Shown here: positions 10,200 to 20,910 of the stretch, one piece after another
How positions within the stretch are numbered: position 1 is the stretch's first letter
Layout of the letters: each line of letters starts with the position of its first letter
Assembly (NCBI GenBank): GCA_029938465.1
Contig: JAOZUW010000020.1
Location: forward strand, 1 to 32,076
Reading direction: 5' to 3'
Origin: Bacteroidales bacterium
Lineage (GTDB): Bacteria > Bacteroidota > Bacteroidia > Bacteroidales > UBA12170
Length of the DNA stretch: 32,076 nt
Program-made: the position numbers and the translations under genes
The notes under the pieces: model-generated
What the model was told of the DNA's origin: nothing
Database searches by the model: none
Seen by the model: only the letters and a program-made list of their open reading frames with translations

Positions 10200-10811
10200 T
10201 TATTGAAAAATTTGATTGAAAAAATGAGAAATCAATTCGGGTTTTAATGCAATTGTAATTAAAAATCCATAGATACCACCCCATAAATGGGCATCATGCC
10301 CAATATTATCGCTTGATTTTTTGTTCATATATGCCGAGTAAGCAATATAAAGTATACCAAAGATTACAGCAGGAATACCAATGGGAATAGGGAAGAGGTA
10401 GATTTTATTCATTGGGTTAAAAACAATAGAAGAAAATAAAACGGCTGAAACGGCACCACTGGCTCCAACTGCATTATAATAGGGGTTGTTTTTGTGTTTG
10501 GCGTAGGCTGGGACTATTGAAAAGCCGAGCCCACCAATGTATAATATTATATAATATAATATTCCGCTACCTGGAAAAATTAAAGAGAAATATTGAATGA
10601 CTACGGAGCCAAAAGAGTATAACACAAACATATTAATACCCAAATGTACCCAGTCGGCATGAACGAGACCATAGCTTAGGATTCTCCAATACTCTTTTCG
10701 TTCTTTTACTAATGATGCGTTGAAACGAAGTTTAGCAAATAATTCGGGATTTCTCCACGATATTACTGATACAACCAGAGTAGCAATGATAATAATATAG
10801 TTTATCAGCAT
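10200..10811 (-). CDS. Rhomboid family intramembrane serine protease
   Basis: HLGINMFVLYSFG, catalytic GASGAVSA, catalytic His in HDAHLWGGIYGF; six-TM-like hydrophobicity. Confidence 0.88.
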   Translation of the reverse strand: MLINYIIIIATLVVSVISWRNPELFAKLRFNASLVKERKEYWRILSYGLVHADWVHLGINMFVLYSFGSVVIQYFSLIFPGSGILYYIILYIGGLGFSIVPAYAKHKNNPYYNAVGASGAVSAVLFSSIVFNPMNKIYLFPIPIGIPAVIFGILYIAYSAYMNKKSSDNIGHDAHLWGGIYGFLITIALKPELISHFFNQIFQ

Positions 10812-10812
10812 A

Positions 10813-11697
10813 TTATTTCTTTGTTCCGGTTTCTACCTGACCCGTTTTGTAATCTAATTCGCTACCACCCATACTGTGAGGTATCATATACATCGCAAAC
10901 AATACAAGAAAAGCCAATATAGGCCAGAAACGGTTTCCTTTTTTCTTGCGAAGCACAATAACAGCAATTAACCAAAAGGCAAAACCGAAAATGGTTTTAT
11001 TATCTGTCCAGTCACCACCAAATGGCCAGCCGGTCCATAAATCACCAAAAGCTTTTAGTTGAACAATAGGCCCCAGTATTAACCCACCAATACCCAGAGA
11101 CACCAAAGTGATTAGTGCATATTTATAGGTACGGTGACCTTTAAAAAGAGCTTCTATTCCTGTTCTGGTGCTATAAAGCATGGCCATAAACATAAAAATG
11201 ATATGTGGTATAAGGATAAAGCCTGGGACTCCTCCTTTAAAACGAATTACAATAGGATCTTCATTTAGTTGGTATTCATTTGCTCCATCTTTTAAAACTA
11301 CTAAATATTCCAATTTGCCAGCTGGAGGTTGATGTGGTAGAAAAGCCATTTTTTCATTATACTTTGGCTTTGAAAAAATCTTGGAGAGAAAAGAATCCTC
11401 GTCTTGACTTTTATCTGCAACAATAGGTTTCATTATCACAGTAGTCCATTCATCCTGACTTTTATATCTGCGATAGAGTACTTTGCCTTTAATGTCATCA
11501 GAAAACCTGAGCTTTATTTCTGCATCATCATCACCGCCATGAGAGCGAAGAAGTTTGAATGTATAGCTTTCGCCTTGAATACTTGTCTCTACACGTTTAG
11601 GATGCGTGGGGCCTGTCATTCGTTGATAAACAGCTGATGAAAGCGTAAATATTATGGCAAATATCCATAATCCTATTGATTTCCTTCTTGATACCAT
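10813..11697 (-). CDS. Conserved hypothetical membrane protein (N-terminal TM, extracytoplasmic domain, C-terminal multi-TM)
   Basis: N-terminal TM SIGLWIFAIIFTLSSAVY, soluble region ~35-150, then several hydrophobic helices; 1-nt gap to the rhomboid gene. Confidence 0.75.
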   Translation of the reverse strand: MVSRRKSIGLWIFAIIFTLSSAVYQRMTGPTHPKRVETSIQGESYTFKLLRSHGGDDDAEIKLRFSDDIKGKVLYRRYKSQDEWTTVIMKPIVADKSQDEDSFLSKIFSKPKYNEKMAFLPHQPPAGKLEYLVVLKDGANEYQLNEDPIVIRFKGGVPGFILIPHIIFMFMAMLYSTRTGIEALFKGHRTYKYALITLVSLGIGGLILGPIVQLKAFGDLWTGWPFGGDWTDNKTIFGFAFWLIAVIVLRKKKGNRFWPILAFLVLFAMYMIPHSMGGSELDYKTGQVETGTKK

Positions 11698-11778
11698 TTT
11701 TTAATTATTGATTCGTGTGCAAAAATATTATTTTTTTTGATTTGTTTGGTTCAATCTATTGCTTTGTTGACTTTCAAC

Positions 11779-12786
11779 TTATTTTTCTGTGCAGTTTCGG
11801 CAAATATCAATGTCTTTTCTGTTGCTAAAAACCTTGTTTCGGAATTCTTTATAATTGGTTCTTCGTTTAATATCTTCGAAAGATTCATCTAAAATATTCC
11901 CCATTACATAGTCTCCATCCTTATCAAAGCAACACGGCAAAACATTACCATCCCAAGTGATAACAGCTGATTGCCACATTCTTTTACATTTGTTTTTTAA
12001 GGAGTGCTTAACAACCCATTTGCCATTATCTTTTTGTTTATAACGACTGAATGCTTTGTTTTTTGGTATTAACTGATTGTTATCCGTTGAGGAATATATT
12101 TGAGCTGTTTTGATTTCCAGTTTGTCAAATTTTAACTCTTTTTTAAGTTTTTTTATTTCTGTAATTTGATGTTCGTTAGTTTTAAAAACAATAAACTGAA
12201 CAATAATATATGGATTTGAAGCTCTTAATTCTTTCTTGGTTTGAACTAGATTATTTATTCCATTTATAACGCTTTGATAATCGCCGCCTATTCTATATTT
12301 TTCATAGGATTCTTGAGTAGTGCCATCCAATGAGATGATAATTTTATCTAAACCAGAATTTATAGTTTTCTTAGCATTTTCTTTATCAAGGAAATGAGCA
12401 TTGGTGGAGGTGGAAGTGAAAATATTATTTTTTTTGGCATAAGATACCATATCAAAGAAATCCTTATTCATATATGGTTCTCCTTGAAAATACATAATGA
12501 GCCAGATCAGATAATCTTTCTGTTGGTCTATTATTATTTTGAAATTTTCTAGGCTCAGGTAGCCTGTAGGTCTATGAAATTGTTTTTGCCCTGAGGGACA
12601 TTCTAAGCAAGATAAATTACAAAAAGTCCCCGTCTCAATAGATAAACTCCAAGGATTACCTTTGTGAATAATGTTACGACTATACAGAGAATAATAATAG
12701 CTGCTGTATATTTTTATAAGATTGATGAGCTTTTTTGGAGTAAAAACCTTAGCAATATGACTTAAATAAACAAATTTTCTTATCAC
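11779..12786 (-). CDS. Radical SAM protein with SPASM-type C-terminal cysteines
   Basis: CNLSCLEC (CxxxCxxC) radical SAM motif, FQGEPYMNKDFF, and C-terminal CKRMWQSAVITWDGNVLPCCFDKDGDYVMGNI...CRNCTEK SPASM-like cluster. Confidence 0.9.
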   Translation of the reverse strand: MIRKFVYLSHIAKVFTPKKLINLIKIYSSYYYSLYSRNIIHKGNPWSLSIETGTFCNLSCLECPSGQKQFHRPTGYLSLENFKIIIDQQKDYLIWLIMYFQGEPYMNKDFFDMVSYAKKNNIFTSTSTNAHFLDKENAKKTINSGLDKIIISLDGTTQESYEKYRIGGDYQSVINGINNLVQTKKELRASNPYIIVQFIVFKTNEHQITEIKKLKKELKFDKLEIKTAQIYSSTDNNQLIPKNKAFSRYKQKDNGKWVVKHSLKNKCKRMWQSAVITWDGNVLPCCFDKDGDYVMGNILDESFEDIKRRTNYKEFRNKVFSNRKDIDICRNCTEK

Positions 12787-13388
12787 ATCTTTTGCTTCTT
12801 CTTTTGCTTTTTCATTCTTCTGCTCTTAATGACTTCCCGTAAAACAAGTAAAGTGCTCAAAATACTTTTAGGGTTATTAAATATTGATTCAACTAAGCGT
12901 TCCTTCAGTTGTTCAAATGAATAATAGTCTTTGATGCTTTGAAGATTTTCTTCAAAAGAGTCTTCGGATTTAATGAGTTCATTTTTTAGAACTTCTAATG
13001 ATTCTTCAATGCTATGATGTTTTGTGATAGAGCTTTTATTATGTAAATCACTAAAATCCATCGCTTTAGACATGTTTCTTTGAACGGGATCTAATATTAG
13101 TTTATTTCGGAATATATAGAGAATACTTCCGATAAATAAATATATAACACTTACTATTAGATTACCAATGCCGGGCATGTTTAACTCATTAGCTATCCAT
13201 GATGAAAGGCTTAGCGATATGAATAAGCTTATAAATAAAGCAATAAAGCCCATAATAATGGCAAATACAAAAAAGGAAGCTGCATTACTCATTTTTTGAC
13301 TAACTGATAACAAAACTATATCAATTTTTAAATTGATATAGTTTTTTACAATATCTACCGTTTGATTACTAGGGTTATTAAATTCCAT
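12783..13388 (-). CDS. Phage-holin-family-like membrane protein (two adjacent TM helices)
   Basis: NAASFFVFAIIMGFIALFISLFISLSLSSWIANEL...GNLIVSVIYLFIGSILYIFRNKLI layout as in holin-X/DUF1469-like proteins; 4-nt overlap with downstream radical SAM gene. Confidence 0.6.
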   Translation of the reverse strand: MEFNNPSNQTVDIVKNYINLKIDIVLLSVSQKMSNAASFFVFAIIMGFIALFISLFISLSLSSWIANELNMPGIGNLIVSVIYLFIGSILYIFRNKLILDPVQRNMSKAMDFSDLHNKSSITKHHSIEESLEVLKNELIKSEDSFEENLQSIKDYYSFEQLKERLVESIFNNPKSILSTLLVLREVIKSRRMKKQKKKQKM

Positions 13389-13390
13389 TG

Positions 13391-13666
13391 TTATGCCTTT
13401 TTTTCAATTTCTTTCTCGATCTCTTTCTCGATTTCCTTTTCGATTTTACCCATTTTCCCAATTTCGTCCTTAATGTCATCAAGTAAATGATCTGTTTTGT
13501 CATGAATATCCTCTGCAAGATCTTGAATTTTCTCATTTAGGATTTTCCTATTTGTTTCCCCGTCGTTAGGGCTTAGTAATAAAGCAGCTCCTGCACCTAT
13601 GATGCTGCCTAAACCTACTCCAGCTATAAGAGCTAAGAGTACTTTTGATGTTGATGTATCGCTCAT
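13391..13666 (-). CDS. YtxH domain-containing protein
   Basis: KVLLALIAGVGLGSIIGAGAALLLSPNDGETNRKIL: Gly-rich TM then LLxP, typical of YtxH; C-terminal charged EIEK repeat tail. Confidence 0.82.
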   Translation of the reverse strand: MSDTSTSKVLLALIAGVGLGSIIGAGAALLLSPNDGETNRKILNEKIQDLAEDIHDKTDHLLDDIKDEIGKMGKIEKEIEKEIEKEIEKKA

Positions 13667-13708
13667 AATTGTTTTTTTTTAAGTGGGTTCTTGAATATCT
13701 TTATAATA

Positions 13709-13748
13709 ATTTAATAAATTGCAGAACCAGTTTGACAATTTATTAAAT
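13709..13748. repeat. Perfect 13-bp inverted repeat with 14-nt spacer, upstream of the YtxH-like gene
   Basis: ATTTAATAAATTG (13709-13721) and CAATTTATTAAAT (13736-13748) are exact reverse complements. Confidence 0.8.
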
Positions 13749-13958
13749 CATCTCATAGAATGATGTCCCTATTATCACTGCTAACAAATTAAATAAATAT
13801 AGATTACTCCTTTAAACTTGCAGTGAACCATTGCTTGTTAGTAGTATTAATTTTACCATCATTTATGATATCTTATTGCAATATACGAAATAAAATATCA
13901 AAAATCCACTTATTTCTCAAGAACTTTTAATGAGGTGTACGGTAAAATTGTAAAATGG

Positions 13959-15053
13959 TTATATTTTACTTGTTAATTGTTGTACCAGTTTAAATTCACC
14001 AAGAAATTCTCCTGCAATGATTCTAAGCATAGTATAAAAGGGAATGGCTACTATCATGCCACTTGGACCTGCTAGTGTTCCAGCCATCATTATCACTAGA
14101 AATATTTCTAATGGATGTGCTTTTACGGAGTTGGAATATATTAAAGGTTGCAAAATAATATTATCTATTAGGTTGGCTGCTAGAAATACAAGGGCTACTT
14201 TTCCACTAACTAAATAAAAATCAAGATAGTTGCCGGCTCCTAATTCACCAACAACACCTATAACAGCACCCAGAGAGGCGCCAATAACTGGACCAATGTA
14301 TGGGATAATATTCATGGTGCCCCCAGAGAAACCAATTAAAACGGCACTTGGTACATCCAATATGGTCAGCCCTATTGTTAAAAGAGTTATCATACTACTT
14401 ATTTCTATTAGTAGGCCAATGAAATAACGACCTAATAGTGTTTTTGTTTTTCGTAGGATGTTTTTAATTTTTTGGGCATTTTTTTCCGGGGTCATCAATA
14501 ATAGCGTTTGGGCAAAAAGGTTTTCCTCTTTAAGGAAAAAGAAAGTCATAAAAAGAATAGAAAAAGCACCCATGAAAAAGCTTCCAGTTAGGCTTAGTAA
14601 GTCTTTTATAATATTACTAAAAGTAGCTACATTCATAATCTGGGCTATTTTATTTCCAATGATTTCTTCTAAAGGTTCATTGGCATCAATTAGGCCTAAG
14701 TTTATAAGCTTCTTATCAATATTTTGAATACTTTTATCTAAACTGTTAGATACTCTATTGTTATCAATATTTGAGATAATATCAGCCTGTTGATTAACAA
14801 TAGGGATAAAAACAAGAATTATTGAAACACCAATAGCTACTTGTGCTAATAGAGTTATGGCAGCGGCTAAAGATATAGGAATGTAATGTTTACCAATTTT
14901 TTTTCTGCTTATAAAATGGACCAAAGGTCTGCCAATTAATGATAAAACTAAGGATATAATAATATAGGTTACTAATCCTGAGAAATACCATAAAGATAAA
15001 ATCAAAATAATGGAAAATGCTAATGTGATAATTATTCGAGTGGATCTGGTCAT
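13959..15053 (-). CDS. AI-2E family transporter / permease
   Basis: Multi-TM; LIGFSGGTMNIIPYIGPVIGASLGAVIGV and NSVKAHPLEIFLVIMMAGTLAGPSGMIVAIPFYTMLRII motifs of the AI-2E/PerM family. Confidence 0.92.
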   Translation of the reverse strand: MTRSTRIIITLAFSIILILSLWYFSGLVTYIIISLVLSLIGRPLVHFISRKKIGKHYIPISLAAAITLLAQVAIGVSIILVFIPIVNQQADIISNIDNNRVSNSLDKSIQNIDKKLINLGLIDANEPLEEIIGNKIAQIMNVATFSNIIKDLLSLTGSFFMGAFSILFMTFFFLKEENLFAQTLLLMTPEKNAQKIKNILRKTKTLLGRYFIGLLIEISSMITLLTIGLTILDVPSAVLIGFSGGTMNIIPYIGPVIGASLGAVIGVVGELGAGNYLDFYLVSGKVALVFLAANLIDNIILQPLIYSNSVKAHPLEIFLVIMMAGTLAGPSGMIVAIPFYTMLRIIAGEFLGEFKLVQQLTSKI

Positions 15054-15191
15054 TTTATAAAAATCCTAGTATTTTTTTTAATAATTGTTGCTAAGATATG
15101 AAAAAAAAGGAAGTCCTCTTAAAACAATATGATAATTGATATATCTTTGGGTTTTTGAATAGAAATACTAAGACCATTAATAGTAATTTGA

Positions 15192-17237
<2,046 letters not shown>

Positions 17238-17314
17238 AGAAAGTTTTTTTTATGTAGAACTCAGTTCTTCAATGAGCAAGCACATATTATCTATTTTGAT
17301 AACAAAGAAGTAGT

Positions 17315-17388
17315 CCTGAGCGGAGTCGAAGGGTGATGCTAAATTTAATATTCCAAAATTAGAATGCTAACACTTCGACTCAGTGCAG
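17315..17388. repeat. Imperfect inverted-repeat pair of the CCTGAGCGGAGTCGAAG / CTTCGACTC type
   Basis: CCTGAGCGGAGTCGAAG at 17315-17331 and CTTCGACTCAGTGCAG at 17373-17388; the CTTCGACTC core is exactly complementary, the distal part diverged. Confidence 0.6.
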
Positions 17389-17402
17389 CTTAAATGTGTT
17401 CG

Positions 17403-17716
17403 TATTTTATTGTCGATTAGAAATCTAGTTATATGATAGGCTAATATTTTTGTAAGCTTTTGTTTCTCACAAAGGCGCAAGAGTAAAATAATCAATCATA
17501 TAGAATAAATCATCACGTTTTATAAATATTTAATTATGTGTTCTTTTTATGATATTAACGAACTATAAAAAAAAGAGTCTAAAATTTTATTTTTCAAAAT
17601 TCTTTGTGAAGCTTTGTGTAACAGCAGCGTAAGTTATGACACAAAATACTAAGAAAACAGCATGGCTGGTGTATTGATATTTTATTATTGATTAGTAGTC
17701 AAGTTATCTGATAGCT
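17403..17716. repeat. Degenerate ~40-bp direct repeat flanking ~230 bp of intergenic DNA
   Basis: tattttattgtcgattagaaatctagttatatgatag (~17403-17439) versus tattttattattgattagtagtcaagttatctgatag (~17678-17714); most positions identical by eye. Confidence 0.55.
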
Positions 17717-17718
17717 TA

Positions 17719-18282
17719 TTAAGCTCTTAAGATCTCATAGTTACCAGTAGTATCTACTTTAATTATAGTAGAAGGACTGGCAGGATTCAAACTGTCCTGC
17801 TCCAGATTTACAACATAATTTACTTTTTTCTTTAGTATTGTTGAAATATCTCTAAATAAATTAGGGGTAGGGTTTCCTGATAAATTAGCGGATGTTGAAA
17901 CTAGGGGTTTCCCGAATTCTTTGATTAGCTTTTTACAAAACGGGTGTTTTACAACTCTAATGGCAATGGTGCCATCTTTGGCTATTAAGTTTTTAGCCAG
18001 ATTTTTAGCATCTGGAAAAACAACGGTTAATGGTTTGTGGTAATGATGGATTAAATCTTTCACTTGGAGTGGAAAATGTCTCACATATTTGCTTATTTCA
18101 TCTATAGAGTCTAATAAAATGATCAAGCTTTTTTGCTCTTTGCGATTTTTAATTTTAAAAATTTTTGCAACAGCTTTATTGTTTGTGGCATCACATCCAA
18201 TTCCCCAAACAGTATCAGTGGGGTATAGTATAGTTCCGCCGGATTCTAATATCTTAAGAGTGTTTATTATCTCAGTTTGCAT
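17719..18282 (-). CDS. L-threonylcarbamoyladenylate synthase (Sua5/YrdC/YwlC family)
   Basis: GGTILYPTDTVWGIGCDATN, KIFKIKNRKEQKSLIIL, GKPLVSTSANLSGNPTP motifs. Confidence 0.93.
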   Translation of the reverse strand: MQTEIINTLKILESGGTILYPTDTVWGIGCDATNNKAVAKIFKIKNRKEQKSLIILLDSIDEISKYVRHFPLQVKDLIHHYHKPLTVVFPDAKNLAKNLIAKDGTIAIRVVKHPFCKKLIKEFGKPLVSTSANLSGNPTPNLFRDISTILKKKVNYVVNLEQDSLNPASPSTIIKVDTTGNYEILRA

Positions 18283-19267
18283 GGTTTAATCGGTTTATTA
18301 AATCTTGTGTATCAATATTTAAGGCGCATTTGAAATGTCCTTCCGGGCAATTTTTGTGCCCATGTAGCCCACAAGGGCGGCAATTTAGTTTTTCTTTGCT
18401 TTCAATGATTATTGAATCAGTGGATAGTGGCCCAAAACCAAAATCAGATACTGTGCTGCAAAAAATACTACTTAATTTTCCATTTACAGAAGAAGCAATG
18501 TGCTGTGCTGCGGAATCATTTACATAGTTCATTAAAGCATCGCGCATAAGAGCTGCCGACTCAACAAAGGTTAACTTACCGGCTAAATTCATTATATTTT
18601 TTCGTTTGCTTTCTCCAATAATTTTTTCACATAAATCTGCATCAGCACCACTTCCTAAAAGAAAAATATTGGTATTTTCATCAACTTGGTTGATAAATTC
18701 TAACCATTTTTCTTTAGGATATTGCTTGGTGTACCATAAAGAGGCAGGTGTAATAGTGATATATGCTTGGGTTTTGTATGGCGACATTTTTGCATATTCT
18801 TTTTTGGTAGGATATAGCTTTGGCATGGCAGCTTTTTCGTCTGTAATACCCTTTATCAATTGATGATTCCTGTCAATTTCGTGCCAGTTTTCCTTGAATT
18901 TATGATCAAATCTTTGGCTAAAAAATAGGGATAGAGGATTTTTTTTAAAGCCGAATTTCTTTTTGGCACCCGAAAAAACAGTAAATACTCCACTACTAAA
19001 AAAGCGCTGGAGATTGATGACAGCATCATAATTCTCTTCGCGTATTTGAAAAATAATTCGCAGCATATTTTTATATTTATCCTGTCTTTTATCCCAAATA
19101 AACAATTCATTAATATCCATATTGCCATAAAAAACTCCTTCGTTGCCTTTTTTTATCAAATAGTCTATCTGGCAATTTTTATCGGTAGCTTTTAGCTTCT
19201 CACCAATAGCAGTAGAAAGGATTACATCGCCAATACTGGCTGTTTGTATAACGAGATATTTTTTCAA
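18272..19267 (-). CDS. Glycosyltransferase family 9 (ADP-heptose:LPS heptosyltransferase-like)
   Basis: YLVIQTASIGDVILSTAIGEKLK N-terminus; NLAGKLTFVESAALMRDALMNYVNDSAAQHIASSV; C-terminal CRPCGLHGHKNCPEGHFKC. Confidence 0.88.
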   Translation of the reverse strand: MKKYLVIQTASIGDVILSTAIGEKLKATDKNCQIDYLIKKGNEGVFYGNMDINELFIWDKRQDKYKNMLRIIFQIREENYDAVINLQRFFSSGVFTVFSGAKKKFGFKKNPLSLFFSQRFDHKFKENWHEIDRNHQLIKGITDEKAAMPKLYPTKKEYAKMSPYKTQAYITITPASLWYTKQYPKEKWLEFINQVDENTNIFLLGSGADADLCEKIIGESKRKNIMNLAGKLTFVESAALMRDALMNYVNDSAAQHIASSVNGKLSSIFCSTVSDFGFGPLSTDSIIIESKEKLNCRPCGLHGHKNCPEGHFKCALNIDTQDLINRLNHAN

Positions 19268-19329
19268 AATAATTTTGGGTTTTTGTTTCTATAACTACTA
19301 CACACTCTGTTCTTTATGCAGTGCCAAAT

Positions 19330-20295
19330 TTATAAATAGATATTTTTTGAGAGATAATTCCTTACATAATCACCAACACCATCTTCTAGTGAATAAAATT
19401 CTTCTTGATATCCGGCCTTCCTTAGTTTCTGCATATTGGCTTCCGTAAAATATTGGTATTTGTCGCGTATATCTTCTGGTGTTGGAATAAAACGAATATC
19501 GCTTTTAAGGTTTAAGGCCGAAAAGGTGGCTTCTGCCAAATGATAGAAGGCGCGTGCCTTTCCTGTTCCTAAATTATATAGACCACTATTTGGCTTTTTC
19601 TCCATTAAAAAAAGTATCACTTTTACTACATCTTTTACGTAAATAAAATCTCGCAACTGCATTCCGTCTTCGTAATCATTACGGTGCGATTTAAACAGAT
19701 TAACATAAGCTTTATTCTGAATTTGATGATAAGCATGAAAAATAACTGAAGCCATTCTTGCTTTATGATATTCATTGGGTCCGTAAACATTAAAGAATTT
19801 TAAGCCTGCCCAAAATGGAGGTGTTTCTTCTTGCACTAACACCCATTTATCAAAATCATTTTTTGATTCTCCGTAAGGGTTTAGAGGTTTTAGTTTTTTT
19901 ACTAATGCATGATCATCATCATAACCAAATTCACCCATTCCGTACGTAGCAGCTGATGATGCGTAAATCATTGGTATCTTATTTTTTGTGCAGCTTTTCC
20001 AAACTTTTTTACTATAGTTCAGGTTGAGTTCGTCAAAAATATTTTTATCGAATTCAGTGGTGTCAGTACGTGCTCCAATATGTAATACGAAATCCACTTC
20101 GTCAGCATAATTACGCATCCAATCGTCCAGATGCATTCGGTCTACTTTTTCCGCATAAGTCTTATCAGTCAGGTTGTTTTCCTTTTCTGTTTTAGAAAAG
20201 TCATCTACTATAACAATATCTTTATAATGTGCAGAATTAAGACCGCTAAGCAATGCGCTTCCAATAAAACCTGCTGCCCCTGTTACAATAATCAT
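19330..20295 (-). CDS. hldD: ADP-L-glycero-D-manno-heptose 6-epimerase-like SDR
   Basis: MIIVTGAAGFIGSALLSGLN, LHIGARTDTTEFD, YASSAATYG, NPYGESKNDFDKW, FFNVYGPNEYHK, MQLRDFIYVKDVV motifs. Confidence 0.9.
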   Translation of the reverse strand: MIIVTGAAGFIGSALLSGLNSAHYKDIVIVDDFSKTEKENNLTDKTYAEKVDRMHLDDWMRNYADEVDFVLHIGARTDTTEFDKNIFDELNLNYSKKVWKSCTKNKIPMIYASSAATYGMGEFGYDDDHALVKKLKPLNPYGESKNDFDKWVLVQEETPPFWAGLKFFNVYGPNEYHKARMASVIFHAYHQIQNKAYVNLFKSHRNDYEDGMQLRDFIYVKDVVKVILFLMEKKPNSGLYNLGTGKARAFYHLAEATFSALNLKSDIRFIPTPEDIRDKYQYFTEANMQKLRKAGYQEEFYSLEDGVGDYVRNYLSKNIYL

Positions 20296-20393
20296 ATCAT
20301 GTTTTTTTGCAAAGATAATTGAATTGCTTAAAACCTGTATTCAATATAAAAAATTTATTAAATCACTACTTAAACAATTAAAAATTAATTGTT

Positions 20394-20423
20394 TTGCATA
20401 TTCATAATATTTATATAAATTTG
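20394..20423 (+). promoter_or_regulatory. Bacteroidota-type promoter (TTG -33 / TAnnTTTG -7) for the 20447 ORF
   Basis: TTG at 20394-20396, 19-nt spacer, TAAATTTG at 20416-20423, ATG 23 nt downstream. Confidence 0.65.
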
Positions 20424-20446
20424 TTAAAAGAAAAATAAATACAAGG

Positions 20447-20899
20447 ATGGAAATTGTAAAAATGGAAATTGTTCCAAAAAAAGGATTAGGTAATGTTGAT
20501 TTTGGGATATTTACCCGTGATTTAACAAAGAAACTAGGTGAGCCTAATAATGTGGAAGAGATTTCCACTGATGATGATTTAAAAACTACTGTACTCTCTT
20601 TTGATAATGGTATTACCGTATTTCTAGAAGGCTTAATAGATCCTGTGGTATCAAATTTTGATATTGATAATAGAAACGCTCAACTATTTGGTGAGGAAAT
20701 TTTCAAGATGAAGGAATCGGAAATTATCACCTTGATGAAAAGTCATGGATATCAGGAGGTTGAAAAAGAAGAAGAAGAATGGGGCGAAATGCGCTTGACT
20801 TTTGATGATGCCATGATGGATTTTTATTTTGATTCAGGTGATTTGGTAGCTATAAGCTGGGGTGTTGAAATTGGCGAAGATGGGTCAATTATAAAATAA
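20447..20899 (+). CDS. Hypothetical acidic protein, 150 aa
   Basis: Complete ORF with a well-spaced upstream promoter; coding-like composition; no recognised family. PKKGLGNVDFGIFTRDLTKKLGEPNNVEE resembles small 'lG..R..v...lG.P' single-domain proteins. Confidence 0.7.
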   Translation: MEIVKMEIVPKKGLGNVDFGIFTRDLTKKLGEPNNVEEISTDDDLKTTVLSFDNGITVFLEGLIDPVVSNFDIDNRNAQLFGEEIFKMKESEIITLMKSHGYQEVEKEEEEWGEMRLTFDDAMMDFYFDSGDLVAISWGVEIGEDGSIIK

Positions 20900-20910
20900 G
20901 CTTTCCCGTT

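Noticed and set aside
13400-13450. Short repeated ctcgatt/ctttt units at the 3' end of the YtxH-like gene
   Set aside because: Explained as coding for the EIEK-type low-complexity tail; not a CRISPR or VNTR of evident function, though length variation is possible.
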